64,000 nucleotides of DNA, taken from contig NZ_SODF01000003.1 of the NCBI RefSeq assembly GCF_004365875.1, positions 915,763-979,762 of the forward strand, written 5' to 3'. Shown here piece by piece: positions 1-7,885 of the stretch. Under the pieces are notes generated by a model. It saw nothing but the letters and a program-made list of their open reading frames with translations. It had not been told where the DNA came from and searched no databases. The stretch is from Kribbella kalugense (GTDB taxonomy: Bacteria; Actinomycetota; Actinomycetes; Propionibacteriales; Kribbellaceae). Made by a program: the position numbers and the translations under genes. Numbering within the stretch: position 1 is the stretch's first letter; each line of letters opens with the position of its first letter.

Positions 1-899
1 GCATACCGGGCAAAAGCGGACTCGACGTACCGCGTCCCGGTGTCGGCCGCCAGGAACACGTGCTTGCGACCGCGGTCGCAGCTGTGCTCCCACAACGCGG
101 ACAGGTACGCCGCTCCCGCCGACAGCCCGGCGAACACCCCAGACGTCCGGAGCAGATCCACCGCCGCCGACATCGCGTAGTCGAACGAGACCCAGTGCAA
201 CCGGTCGTACAACTCGTGCCGCACGTTGCGGAACTCGATCGAGCTCCCGATCCCGGCAATGATCATGTCCGGATCCTGCGTGTGCCCGGCCCCGAACGTG
301 ACACTCCCGAACGGCTGCACCCCGACCAGATTCACGTCCCGCCCGCGTTCCCGCAGGTACGCCGCGATCGCGCCGGTCGACGCGCCTGTCCCCACCCCAC
401 CGACCAGGCAGAGCGGTCCGTCCGGCACCACCTCCGCCACGAGGTCCGCGACGGCGCGATACCCGAGGTAGTGGATGTCGTCGTGATACTGCTGCATCCA
501 GTGGTACGTCGGGTTGTCGCGCAGGATCTCGCCGATCCGCCGTACCCGGAGGTTCTGGTCGAGCTGCAGGTTGTTCGACGACGGCACCTGCTCGACGGTC
601 GCGCCGAGGATCTCGAGCTGGATCTTCAGGGTCCGGTCGACGGTGGTCGAACCAACGATGTGGCACTTCATCCCGTACCGGTGGCAGGCGAGCGCCAGCG
701 CGTGCGCGTAGATCCCGCTCGAGCTGTCGATCAGCGTGTCGCCGCGCTCGACCCGCCCGGTCTCGAGCAGGTGGCGTACGGCGCCGAGAGCGGAGTACAC
801 CTTCATCGTTTCGAACCGCAGGCAGATCAGATCGTCCCCCACCCGGATCGGGTCGGGGTCCTTGATGGCCTCCGCCAGGTGGTCGTGCAGTCGCGTCAT
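1..899 (-). CDS. Cysteine-synthase-family PLP enzyme (3' part outside window)
   Basis: Fold-type II PLP enzyme of the cysteine synthase family; 299 residues are visible and no stop is reached. Lys33 in RFETMKVYSALGAV stands where CysK has its PLP lysine (NPTGSVKDR). DSSSGIYAHALALA replaces TSGNTGIALA, and GGVGTGASTGAIAAYL matches the phosphate-binding glycine loop. The active-site loops are therefore clearly altered from CysK, so O-acetylserine sulfhydrylase activity should not be assumed. The ATG at 899 overlaps the stop of the importer ATPase gene (ATGA), so the two are translationally coupled. Known relatives such as SbnA make amino-acid precursors of metallophores from O-phosphoserine. 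With the Zur box and importer, a role in making or breaking a zinc chelator is inferred. Confidence 0.8.
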   Translation of the reverse strand, partial: MTRLHDHLAEAIKDPDPIRVGDDLICLRFETMKVYSALGAVRHLLETGRVERGDTLIDSSSGIYAHALALACHRYGMKCHIVGSTTVDRTLKIQLEILGATVEQVPSSNNLQLDQNLRVRRIGEILRDNPTYHWMQQYHDDIHYLGYRAVADLVAEVVPDGPLCLVGGVGTGASTGAIAAYLRERGRDVNLVGVQPFGSVTFGAGHTQDPDMIIAGIGSSIEFRNVRHELYDRLHWVSFDYAMSAAVDLLRTSGVFAGLSAGAAYLSALWEHSCDRGRKHVFLAADTGTRYVESAFARY

Positions 900-2428
900 C
901 GGCGCGGTTCGCTCCTTGGGTCAATGGTTAGCACGGGCGGAGATTCGGGGTTGCCGATTCGGGCGGCGGTGACGAGTCGGCGGGTCAGGTCGTGGTGCGG
1001 TTCGGTCGTGAGGGTCGCGGGCGGGCCTTGCTCGACCACGCGGCCGGCGTCGAGGACCATGACCTCGTCCGCGACGGCCGCGACCAGGCCGAGATCATGA
1101 CCGATCCAGATCAGCGCCGTACCGCGGTTCTTCAGCTCGGTCAGGAGGTCCAGGACGAGCGCCGTACCGTGGTCGTCGAGGGCGGTGGTGATCTCGTCGC
1201 AGATGAGTACGTCGGGGTTGGCGAGGGCGGCTCGGGCCAGGGCAGCGCGTTGGAGTTCGCCGCCGGAGAGCCGGCTCGGCGGGCGGGCGGCGGTGATCGC
1301 GGCGACGCCTAGGCGGGCCAGGGTGGCGACGGCCTCGGCGTGAGCCTGGTCGGAGGTGAGTCCGCGGAGGCGTTGCGCCGTACGGGCGACTTGACGGTCG
1401 ACGGAACGGCGTTCGTCGAAGGAGCCGCGGGCCTCCTGCCAGACGTACTGGACGCGGCGGGTCTGCTCGCTGGTGCGGTTGCGGAGTACTGGGAGTGGTT
1501 CGTTGTCGAGAAGGATGCGGCCGGTGTGGCGCTCGTGCAGGCCGGCGAGGCAGCGGGCCAGGGTGGTCTTGCCGCTGCCGGAGCGGCCGACGACTCCGAG
1601 GCAGGCGCCGGCGCGAACGGCGAGGACGACGTCGCGCAGGACGACGTCGCGCCCCCGCGGCCGCAGCGAGGCTGACAGGCTCATTGCCTCTAGCAACGGT
1701 TGCCCGGCCGCGGAGGTTCCCGTGCTGGGTAGGTCGGGCGACGACGGGAGTACGTCGATACCGCCGGAGTCGATCACGCGACCGGCGTCGAGTACGACGA
1801 CTCGGGTTGCGAGGGCTCGGACCAGGTCGAGATCGTGACTGAGCAACAAGATTCCCAGGCCGGCTGCGGTCAGGTCGCGTAGCTCGTTCATCAACTGCCA
1901 GCGGGTGATCGAGTCCAGGCCAGTGCTCGGTTCGTCCAGGACCAGAACCTTCGGGCGGCAGGTCAGCGCCTGGGCCAACGCGACGCGTTGCCGTTGGCCG
2001 CCGGAGAACTGATGCGGGAACCTCTTCAGGGTCGCGCCGGGTAGCTGCGCGGCTCGGATGGCTTCGTCGACCACACCGCCGTGCAGCTTTGCGAGCTCGC
2101 GCAGGGTCGTTCCGATCCGGCGCGCGGGGTTGAGCGCGCTGCCCGGATGCTGCGGCATGTAGGCCACTACACGCCCCCGCACCGCGGCGGCCTCTCCAGT
2201 CACTCCGTTGCTATCAACAACTACCCGACTGTCGACCTCGACCCGTCCCCCGAGCCGCACGCCGTCGCCGTGCTCGCCCAACAACGCCAGCGCCGACGTC
2301 GTCTTCCCGGATCCCGACGCTCCGACGAGCGCGGTCACCTCCCCTTCGACGACCTCGAAGGACACTCCGTCCACGAGAATCGATGACCCGGCGGTTGCCG
2401 CCAGCTTGTCCACCCGCACCAAGGTCAT
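896..2428 (-). CDS. Fused double ATPase of Opp/Nik-type ABC importer
   Basis: 510-residue protein with two complete nucleotide-binding domains in one chain; it would energise the two permeases encoded just upstream. Domain 1: Walker A GASGSGKTT, signature FSGGQRQRVALAQAL, Walker B VLVLDEPSTGLD. Domain 2: Walker A GRSGSGKTT, signature LSGGELQRAALARAAL, Walker B VLICDEITTALD. All catalytic motifs are intact. I chose the ATG at 2428 because it overlaps the permease stop (ATGA) and starts directly before the first domain; the frame stays open further upstream only as an artefact of GC bias. Oligopeptide/nickel family members usually have two separate ATPases (DppD/DppF), so this is a fused version, common in actinomycetes. 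Confidence 0.93.
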   Translation of the reverse strand: MTLVRVDKLAATAGSSILVDGVSFEVVEGEVTALVGASGSGKTTSALALLGEHGDGVRLGGRVEVDSRVVVDSNGVTGEAAAVRGRVVAYMPQHPGSALNPARRIGTTLRELAKLHGGVVDEAIRAAQLPGATLKRFPHQFSGGQRQRVALAQALTCRPKVLVLDEPSTGLDSITRWQLMNELRDLTAAGLGILLLSHDLDLVRALATRVVVLDAGRVIDSGGIDVLPSSPDLPSTGTSAAGQPLLEAMSLSASLRPRGRDVVLRDVVLAVRAGACLGVVGRSGSGKTTLARCLAGLHERHTGRILLDNEPLPVLRNRTSEQTRRVQYVWQEARGSFDERRSVDRQVARTAQRLRGLTSDQAHAEAVATLARLGVAAITAARPPSRLSGGELQRAALARAALANPDVLICDEITTALDDHGTALVLDLLTELKNRGTALIWIGHDLGLVAAVADEVMVLDAGRVVEQGPPATLTTEPHHDLTRRLVTAARIGNPESPPVLTIDPRSEPRR

Positions 2429-3282
2429 GCGACCACCAGCGACCTGTGAACCAGACGGTCGGCGAGGAGGTTGAATCCGAGCGTGAACGAGACGAGGAGG
2501 ATCGCCGGCGCCAGCACGGACCACGGCTGAAGCAGCAACCCTTCGCGATTGCGAGAGACGGAGACCGCCCAGTCCGGTGCGGTCGGGCTCAGCCCCAGCC
2601 CGAGGAAGTTCACTGACGCGACGAGAAACACCGCCAGCGTGATCCGGGTCCCGAGATCCGCCGCGACCGGTCCGAGCACAGACCGTCCGATGTAACCGAC
2701 CTGGATCGTGAACCACGACTCTCGCTGCATCCGCAACGCCTCGACCACCGGCCCGCTCGCCGCATCGAGCGCCGCCGCTCGCACCAGCCGGGCGACAGTC
2801 GGCACGTTCACCATCGCTACGGCGACCGTGATCGCGACCGCCGACGCCTGCCATCCGACGGCGACCACGCTGATCACGAGCAAGGACGGCAACGGCAGCA
2901 GTACGTCGAGGGGCCGCATCAGCCCCTCGTCCAACCACCGATGCCGCGTCGACGCCGCCACCAGTCCGATCAACCCACCCACGACGTACGCCAACACCAC
3001 CGCCCCGAACGCCATCCCCAACGCGGTCCGCCCACCAACCAGCAGCAGCCCGAACACGTCCCGCCCCAACCCATCCGTCCCCAACGAACCCTCCGGCGAG
3101 TACGGCAGCCCTGGACGCGCGTCGTACGGCACCAGCGGCCCGAGAACCGCGAGAAGCAACGGCGCCACAACCAACACCACGGACACGCCCACTGCGATCC
3201 GTCCACCAACTGCAGAACGGCGAAGGAGGCGAGGGCGAAGCCCCGACCAGCGGGCGGGACAACCCTCGTCGTCGCAGGTCAT
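2425..3282 (-). CDS. ABC importer permease, DppC/NikC type
   Basis: 285-residue integral membrane protein of the oligopeptide/nickel permease family. The N-terminus has one hydrophobic helix followed by a loop with YDARPGLPYSPEGSLGTDGLGRDVF, the extracytoplasmic GTDxLGRD signature of DppC-type subunits. Further helices follow, and the ALRMQRESWFTIQVGYIGRS stretch corresponds to the cytoplasmic EAA loop that contacts the ATPase. Its ATG at 3282 overlaps the preceding permease stop, and its own stop overlaps the ATPase start, both by four bases. It pairs with the neighbouring DppB-type permease to form the membrane channel. The substrate is not readable from the permease; operon context suggests a metal-chelate. 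Confidence 0.9.
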   Translation of the reverse strand: MTCDDEGCPARWSGLRPRLLRRSAVGGRIAVGVSVVLVVAPLLLAVLGPLVPYDARPGLPYSPEGSLGTDGLGRDVFGLLLVGGRTALGMAFGAVVLAYVVGGLIGLVAASTRHRWLDEGLMRPLDVLLPLPSLLVISVVAVGWQASAVAITVAVAMVNVPTVARLVRAAALDAASGPVVEALRMQRESWFTIQVGYIGRSVLGPVAADLGTRITLAVFLVASVNFLGLGLSPTAPDWAVSVSRNREGLLLQPWSVLAPAILLVSFTLGFNLLADRLVHRSLVVA

Positions 3283-4217
3283 CGGAGGAGGGCCGTTCGC
3301 GGGACAAGCCGGTTGCAGACGAGGTCCGCGGCCAGGTTGATCAGCAGCGCGGCAACCGCGAGGACGAGGGTCAGGCCTTGTACTGCAGTGATATCGCGGG
3401 TCTCTACTCCGTCGACGAGAGCTGTTGCGAAGCCGGGGATGGCGAAGATGGCTTCTACTACGAGGACTCCGCCGAGGAGCGTGTCGCCCGTGCGGGCCAG
3501 CTCCTGGACTCCTGGTACGGCGGCGTTCGGGAGGACGTGACGGAGGAGAAGCTGTCTTCGAGGGATCCCGAGCCGGCGCGCCTGGACGACGTACTCCGCA
3601 TGAAGAGCGTTGATGGTGCCGGCTCGGACCTGGCGGGACAGCAGGCAGACCGTCCGCCCGAACAGGACAGCAACCGGCAGGACCAACAACGCCGGGCTGG
3701 CCAGAAGGTTGCCGCCGACCCAGGTCGCGGGCAGCCAACCGAGCCGCAGCGAGAAGATCGCGACCAGCACGACCGCGATCACGAAGTCCGGGATCGCTGA
3801 CAACGCCAGCGTGATCGACGTGATCACGCGATCGATCCGGCCGTTCTCACGAGTGCCCATCACGATGCCCAGGGCAACGGCCAGCGGCACCACCACAGCG
3901 AGCGTCGCCACAGTGAGCACCAACGTCGCGCCGATCGAGTTCCGCACGATGTCGACCACCGGTCCCCCGCTGATCAGCGACGTACCCAGGTCGCCCCTCA
4001 GCACGTTCCCCAGCCAGTGCACGAATCGCTCCGGCGCCGGCTGATCCAGCCCGAGCTCACCCCGCAACCGCGCGACCTGATCCGGCGTCAGCGTCTCGGT
4101 GAACCGCAACTCGGCCGCATCACCCGGCAGCAACGACGTCAGCACGAATACGAGCACTGAGAGCACAGCCAGCTGGACGACCGCGAGCAGCGCCCGCTGG
4201 ACGGCGTACGACCGCAT
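3279..4217 (-). CDS. ABC importer permease, DppB/NikB type
   Basis: 312-residue permease with the typical DppB N-terminus (RALLAVVQLAVLSVLVFVLTSLLPGDAAELRF) and about six membrane helices. GQLGLDxP-type and FVHWLGNVLRGDLGTS segments are standard for this subunit, and HVLPNAAVPGVQELA lies in the conserved loop that docks on the ATPase. The ATG at 4217 begins directly at the stop of the binding-protein gene, and the 3' end overlaps the second permease by four bases, so the importer genes form one transcriptional and translational unit. Family members import peptides, nickel, opines or metal-opine complexes; the Zur box upstream points to zinc in this case (inference). Confidence 0.92.
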   Translation of the reverse strand: MRSYAVQRALLAVVQLAVLSVLVFVLTSLLPGDAAELRFTETLTPDQVARLRGELGLDQPAPERFVHWLGNVLRGDLGTSLISGGPVVDIVRNSIGATLVLTVATLAVVVPLAVALGIVMGTRENGRIDRVITSITLALSAIPDFVIAVVLVAIFSLRLGWLPATWVGGNLLASPALLVLPVAVLFGRTVCLLSRQVRAGTINALHAEYVVQARRLGIPRRQLLLRHVLPNAAVPGVQELARTGDTLLGGVLVVEAIFAIPGFATALVDGVETRDITAVQGLTLVLAVAALLINLAADLVCNRLVPRTALLR

Positions 4218-5753
4218 TCAGGCCAGCCACACCTTGTCGAACCGGCCCTGGTCCAACGTGTTCGGCGGCACCGCCTGCACCCCCTGCACCTTGGCCGACA
4301 CCGCGACCAGGTAGTCGGGCAGTCCCCAGGCAAGGATCCCGCCCTCGTCCCGCAACGTCTTCTGCAGTACGCCGTACCGCTCGGATCGCTCGCTCTCGGA
4401 CGTCACCGCCCGCGCCGCCGCGAACCCCGCGTCGAACGCCGGCCGCCGCCAATGCGTCACGTTGAACGGCGACTGCGACAGCAACCGATCGGTGATGTAC
4501 TGCGGGATCGGCATCGCGCCGGACCGATGGTTGCCAATAGCACCCTTCGTCAGCAGGTCCTTCGCGTACGTCTGCGGACTCCCGGTCGTCACCTTCAACC
4601 GCACCCCCGCCTCCCCGACCTGCTCCGCGAACAACGTCGCCGCCTCGACGAACCCAGCCGACGCGTCCGCGGTGAAGATCTCGACCTCCCTTCCCACCAG
4701 CCCGGCCTTGGTCAGCAACGACTTCGCCCGATCGACATCTCGCTCACGAGCCGGCAGGTCGGTCGGATAGTACTGATATCCCTTACCAAAAAGGTCGTTC
4801 CCGACCTCACCACGTCCCGCGAGTACGACGTCCACCAACCGCTGCCGGTCTGCGAGCAGCTTGAACGCGAGCCGCACGTCGGGGTTGTCGAACGGCGCCT
4901 GATCGACCTTCATCACGAACGCCTGCATCGTGCTGGCCTTCGCCGCGACCACCCGAACACTCTGCCCGGCCGTCCGTGCAAACGTCGCGGTCATGTCATT
5001 GGCGTACTCCGCTTGCCCACCCTGTACTGCGTTCGCCCGAGCCTCGGACTCGGCCGACAGGATCTGCAACTCCTCGATCCGAGCAGGCTCATCCCAATAG
5101 TCGTCGTACCGCGACGCCACCATCGAGCGACCCGCCTCGAAGGAGACGGACCGAAACGCACCGGTGCCAACGGGTTTGTCCGGATCCTTGAACCCATTCC
5201 GGACGATCTGCGTGCCGATTCCGGCGAGCAGCGCGGGGAACTCCGCGTTCGGCGCGGTCAGCACCAGCTCGACCGTGGTCGCGTTGATCGCCCTGCTCCG
5301 CTTGAGATCCAGCGTCGCGAGCGACGACTGCGCGACCCGCTCCGGTACGGCGGGATCCACGATCCGGGCGAGGCTGAACAGCACGTCCTCCGGGACCAGC
5401 CGGGCGCCGTCATGAAAGGTTGCGTCCCGCAACGAGAACCGCCAGGTCGTCGCCGTACCGTCGTGCTCCCACTTCGACGCCAGCCGCGGCACCGGCTTCA
5501 GATCCGGCCCGAGCTCAACGAGCTTCTCGTAGATCGCCTTGTGCCGCGCGATATCCACGAACAGGCTCTGCACGTGCGGGTCGATCACTTCCTTCGCCCC
5601 ACCACCGGCGTACACGGCCCGCAACCGCCCACCCTGCTTGGGCTGCGCGGCCACACCCCCATCCGTCCCACACCCAGTCGCCACGGCCAGCCCGACAGCG
5701 CCGGCCACCCCTAGGAACCCACGCCTACCCAACGCCTCGACCACGCGCCACAT
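4218..5753 (-). CDS. Extracellular solute-binding lipoprotein, family 5 (DppA/NikA-like)
   Basis: 511-residue substrate-binding protein of the DppA/NikA/OppA family. It delivers ligand to the DppB/DppC-type permeases encoded next. The N-terminus combines a twin-arginine motif (RRGFLG), a hydrophobic stretch and a lipobox ending in TGC, so it is probably Tat-exported and lipid-anchored. Body motifs typical of the family include WRFSLRDATFHDGARLVPEDVLFSLARI and GTGAFRSVSF. I chose the ATG at 5753 because an AAGGTGAGG Shine-Dalgarno abuts it and the Tat signal begins there; the upstream in-frame extension would run through the Zur box. Ligand unknown; nickel, peptide and metal-opine binders all belong to this family. 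Confidence 0.93.
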   Translation of the reverse strand: MWRVVEALGRRGFLGVAGAVGLAVATGCGTDGGVAAQPKQGGRLRAVYAGGGAKEVIDPHVQSLFVDIARHKAIYEKLVELGPDLKPVPRLASKWEHDGTATTWRFSLRDATFHDGARLVPEDVLFSLARIVDPAVPERVAQSSLATLDLKRSRAINATTVELVLTAPNAEFPALLAGIGTQIVRNGFKDPDKPVGTGAFRSVSFEAGRSMVASRYDDYWDEPARIEELQILSAESEARANAVQGGQAEYANDMTATFARTAGQSVRVVAAKASTMQAFVMKVDQAPFDNPDVRLAFKLLADRQRLVDVVLAGRGEVGNDLFGKGYQYYPTDLPARERDVDRAKSLLTKAGLVGREVEIFTADASAGFVEAATLFAEQVGEAGVRLKVTTGSPQTYAKDLLTKGAIGNHRSGAMPIPQYITDRLLSQSPFNVTHWRRPAFDAGFAAARAVTSESERSERYGVLQKTLRDEGGILAWGLPDYLVAVSAKVQGVQAVPPNTLDQGRFDKVWLA

Positions 5754-5764
5754 CCTCACCTTAG

Positions 5765-5779
5765 TGAAAACGATTGTCA
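5765..5779 (-). promoter_or_regulatory. Putative Zur box controlling the importer/PLP-enzyme operon
   Basis: The 15-mer TGAAAACGATTGTCA differs at one position from the perfect inverted repeat TGAAAACGATTTTCA, and matches the actinobacterial Zur consensus (TGAAAATGATTTTCA-like). It ends 11 bases before the ATG of the binding-protein gene, so bound Zur would block transcription initiation. A loose promoter can be drawn with TTGTTC as -35 and GACAAT, inside the box, as -10. DtxR/IdeR iron boxes and Nur nickel boxes look different. Strong by pattern, untested. Confidence 0.75.
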
Positions 5780-5840
5780 AATCCAGCGCGCATCCGAACA
5801 AGACGCCATCATTCTTTCCGGCGTACCTGCCTATCGCTCT

Positions 5841-5858
5841 CCGTGACGGCGTGTCACC
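5841..5858 (-). terminator. Weak hairpin downstream of the marR gene
   Basis: CCGTGAC and GTCACCG arms separated by four bases lie just past the marR stop. The stem has one mismatch and there is no clear T-run, so terminator function is only possible. Confidence 0.3.
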
Positions 5859-5862
5859 GCAT

Positions 5863-6345
5863 CTAGTCGTCGCAGTCTGGGGTGGCGCAGGTGTCGGGGA
5901 GGTCTGCGGCGATGCGGTCCAAGAGGGTGGTCAGCTGAGCCTGCTCGTCAGGAGACAGGCGGTTGAAGAAGTAGGTGCGGACCGCGTCGACGTGGTCGGG
6001 GGCGGCGGATTCGATGGCTTTGCGACCGAGGGGGGTCAGGCGGACCATCGAGCCGCGGGCGTCGTCGGTGCATTCTTCGCGGCAGACCAGGCCGCGTTTC
6101 TCCATCCGGCTGACCTGGTGGGACAGGCGGCTGCGTTCCCAGCCGACGGAGCGGCCGAGATCGCGGGTGCGGAGTACGCCGTCCTCCGCCTCGGACAGCG
6201 GGTGCAGGAGGGAGTAGTCGGCGCCGGAAAGGCCCGAATTGCTGATCATTCGCGCCTCGAGCGCGCGCATCAGCTCCAGGTGCGTGTCGCGGTACGACTG
6301 CCAGAGTCGCGCCTCACGCTCGTCGAGCCACCGCGGATCCGTCAT
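5863..6345 (-). CDS. MarR-family transcriptional regulator
   Basis: 160-residue winged-helix regulator. A helical N-terminus leads to LSGADYSLLHPLSEAEDGVLRTRDLGRSVGWERSRLSHQVSRMEKRGLV (residues about 40-88), the recognition-helix region of MarR proteins, followed by a wing with CTDDARGSMVRLTPLG and C-terminal dimerisation helices. It lies downstream of copD on the same strand with a 42-base gap that holds a perfect 14-bp palindrome, 21 bases before its ATG; self-repression through that site is likely. The Cys pair near the C-terminus (CATPDC) could sense metal or oxidant, but this is speculative. The ligand cannot be read from sequence. Confidence 0.9.
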   Translation of the reverse strand: MTDPRWLDEREARLWQSYRDTHLELMRALEARMISNSGLSGADYSLLHPLSEAEDGVLRTRDLGRSVGWERSRLSHQVSRMEKRGLVCREECTDDARGSMVRLTPLGRKAIESAAPDHVDAVRTYFFNRLSPDEQAQLTTLLDRIAADLPDTCATPDCDD

Positions 6346-6366
6346 CTATCTAGTGTACGGACATCT

Positions 6367-6380
6367 GATGACATGTCATC
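6367..6380. promoter_or_regulatory. Perfect 14-bp palindrome, likely MarR operator
   Basis: GATGACATGTCATC is fully self-complementary and lies in the short gap between copD and marR, 21 bases upstream of the marR ATG. Position and symmetry fit an autoregulatory MarR operator. Confidence 0.6.
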
Positions 6381-6387
6381 GAGTCCG

Positions 6388-7377
6388 TCAGGGTGTGCGC
6401 GACAGGGCAACCGCGAGGCCGATCGTGCCGGCCATCACCAGCAGTTCGAGTACGGCGAGTTGCCGGAACGCGACCGGATCGCCGGTCGCCAGCCGTGGAA
6501 GCGTGCTCTGACGGTGCTGCCGGCCGATGAAGACCAAGGTCGCGAACGCCAGCGTCTTCCCGAGCACCAGAGCGCCGTACCCGGTTGTCACCCATTGCGT
6601 GATCAGACCCCAGCCGCCGTCGCGGCCGTCGAGGTGGATCTCGGCGGTGAGCAGTCCGGTGATCCCCATCGTCGCCGCGCAGACCAGGGCGAGCATGCTG
6701 AACAGTTCGACGGACTGACGCGACCGCGCATACCGCAGTACGGCGCCAAGACCGCCCACCCAAACCGTCGCCGCGACGACATGCACGACCAGTGACGTAG
6801 TCGCGAGGACGGACCAGAGATTCGTGCGATCGATGGCGCCATGACCGGTCAACAGCGGTCCGATCAGGGCAGCGATCGTGAGTACGCCTGCCACGCGGGC
6901 TCCGCGCCGAGTCTTGACCCCGCTGAGCACAACGGCGAGTACTGCGCTCAGCACGACCGCCGCCGCAAGTGCACGCACCTGGGTGAGCTGGCCGGCCGGC
7001 GTCGCGTGCTCGGCCAGGTGTGAGAGCGGGATGCCGAGGATGACGGTCGCGGTCGCGATCAGTCCGCCGATACTCGCCACCGCCCAGATCCCCGCGGCCA
7101 TCGCCGCATCCTGACAGGCCCGCAGAGCCGTGGCACCGAGCTTGCCCTCAGGCGCCGGAAGGAACAGTACGACGGCGAGCACCGCCCCACCCGTCACGAC
7201 TGCGGCCCCGTCGGCGACGATCCGCAGTACCGGAACCGCCCAGGACACACCGAGCCCGGCGCCGAGCAGTCCGGCCGGCGCCCGCTTCGGAGCCCCGCCG
7301 CCGGCGAACAGCGCCAGCACCATCACAACGATGCCGGCGGCAACCATTCCCGGGATGATCCAACGGGTACGAGTCAT
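6388..7377 (-). CDS. copD: CopD-domain copper-related membrane protein
   Basis: 329-residue polytopic membrane protein with about eight hydrophobic segments. The C-terminal half (VVHVVAATVWVGGLGAVL, then RQSVELFSMLALVCAATMGITGL) carries the CopD/PcoD domain with the conserved His and the WVGG turn. CopD proteins work with CopC in copper handling, often uptake across the membrane. The ATG at 7377 overlaps the copC stop (ATGA); the frame is open further upstream but MTRTRWIIPG is the natural membrane-protein start. With copC and ycnI upstream it forms the classical three-gene actinobacterial copper cassette. Direction of copper movement is not shown by the sequence. Confidence 0.88.
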   Translation of the reverse strand: MTRTRWIIPGMVAAGIVVMVLALFAGGGAPKRAPAGLLGAGLGVSWAVPVLRIVADGAAVVTGGAVLAVVLFLPAPEGKLGATALRACQDAAMAAGIWAVASIGGLIATATVILGIPLSHLAEHATPAGQLTQVRALAAAVVLSAVLAVVLSGVKTRRGARVAGVLTIAALIGPLLTGHGAIDRTNLWSVLATTSLVVHVVAATVWVGGLGAVLRYARSRQSVELFSMLALVCAATMGITGLLTAEIHLDGRDGGWGLITQWVTTGYGALVLGKTLAFATLVFIGRQHRQSTLPRLATGDPVAFRQLAVLELLVMAGTIGLAVALSRTP

Positions 7378-7883
7378 GAGGCCGGACGGCGGCGGACGAT
7401 GACGATCGCGAGCGCCACCACCACCAGCATCACCAGGCACATCGCCACGATCGTGACGACGTTGGAGTTGCTGTCCTGCGCCGCCGCCGGGGTGCCGGCC
7501 GGACCGGTCGCGGGGTGGCCGGCATGGGTGACCGTGAAGGACCCGGTGATCGTGATCGGGTGACCGTCGGCCGAGACGACCCGAGCCTCGATCGTGTACT
7601 TCCCGGCCTCGATCATCGCGCCGACCGGCTGGGTGACCGTGTTGTCGACGACCTGGACGTCACCGTTCGCGACGTTCGTACCGCTCGGCGCCTTCACCTG
7701 CACCTGGGTGCCGTTGGACCCGATCGGCTCGTTGAAGGTCAGGATCACCTTCGTCGGGGGCGCGGCCATCGACGAACCGTCCACCGGCGTCATCGACTCG
7801 AGTTTGGCGTGCGCCGCCGCCACGCCGGTGGAAACCACCAGCGTGAACAGCGACGCCACCAAAATTGCGATCAATCTCCGCAC
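7374..7883 (-). CDS. copC: CopC-domain copper-binding exported protein
   Basis: 169-residue protein with a Sec signal peptide (MRRLIAILVASLFTLVVSTGVAAAHA) whose cleavage would expose an N-terminal His, the usual Cu(II) ligand of CopC. The beta-sandwich domain includes LESMTPVDGSSMAAPPTKVILTFNEPI and ARVVSADGHPITITGSFTV, the latter with the conserved D-G-H copper site. A C-terminal membrane helix (residues about 144-164) with positive end RRRPAS anchors it outside the membrane. Start ATG lies two bases after the ycnI stop; the end overlaps copD. Tethered CopC followed by CopD is the standard arrangement in Actinobacteria. Confidence 0.92.
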   Translation of the reverse strand: MRRLIAILVASLFTLVVSTGVAAAHAKLESMTPVDGSSMAAPPTKVILTFNEPIGSNGTQVQVKAPSGTNVANGDVQVVDNTVTQPVGAMIEAGKYTIEARVVSADGHPITITGSFTVTHAGHPATGPAGTPAAAQDSNSNVVTIVAMCLVMLVVVALAIVIVRRRPAS

Positions 7884-7885
7884 GA

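Noticed and set aside
60..1100. Long plus-strand open frame over the PLP enzyme region
   Set aside because: Arg/Pro/His-rich translation with no family pattern; the minus strand encodes a clear cysteine-synthase-type protein.
2429..3307. N-terminal extension of the ABC ATPase
   Set aside because: Translation is Arg/Gly-rich noise over the permease gene; the true start at 2428 overlaps the permease stop.
5775..5780. TTGACA as -35 element of the Zur-controlled promoter
   Set aside because: It would place the -10 at the start codon; a promoter further upstream is needed.
5754..5801. Longer N-terminus for the binding protein
   Set aside because: It would run through the Zur box, and the ATG at 5753 has a perfect Shine-Dalgarno and a Tat signal.
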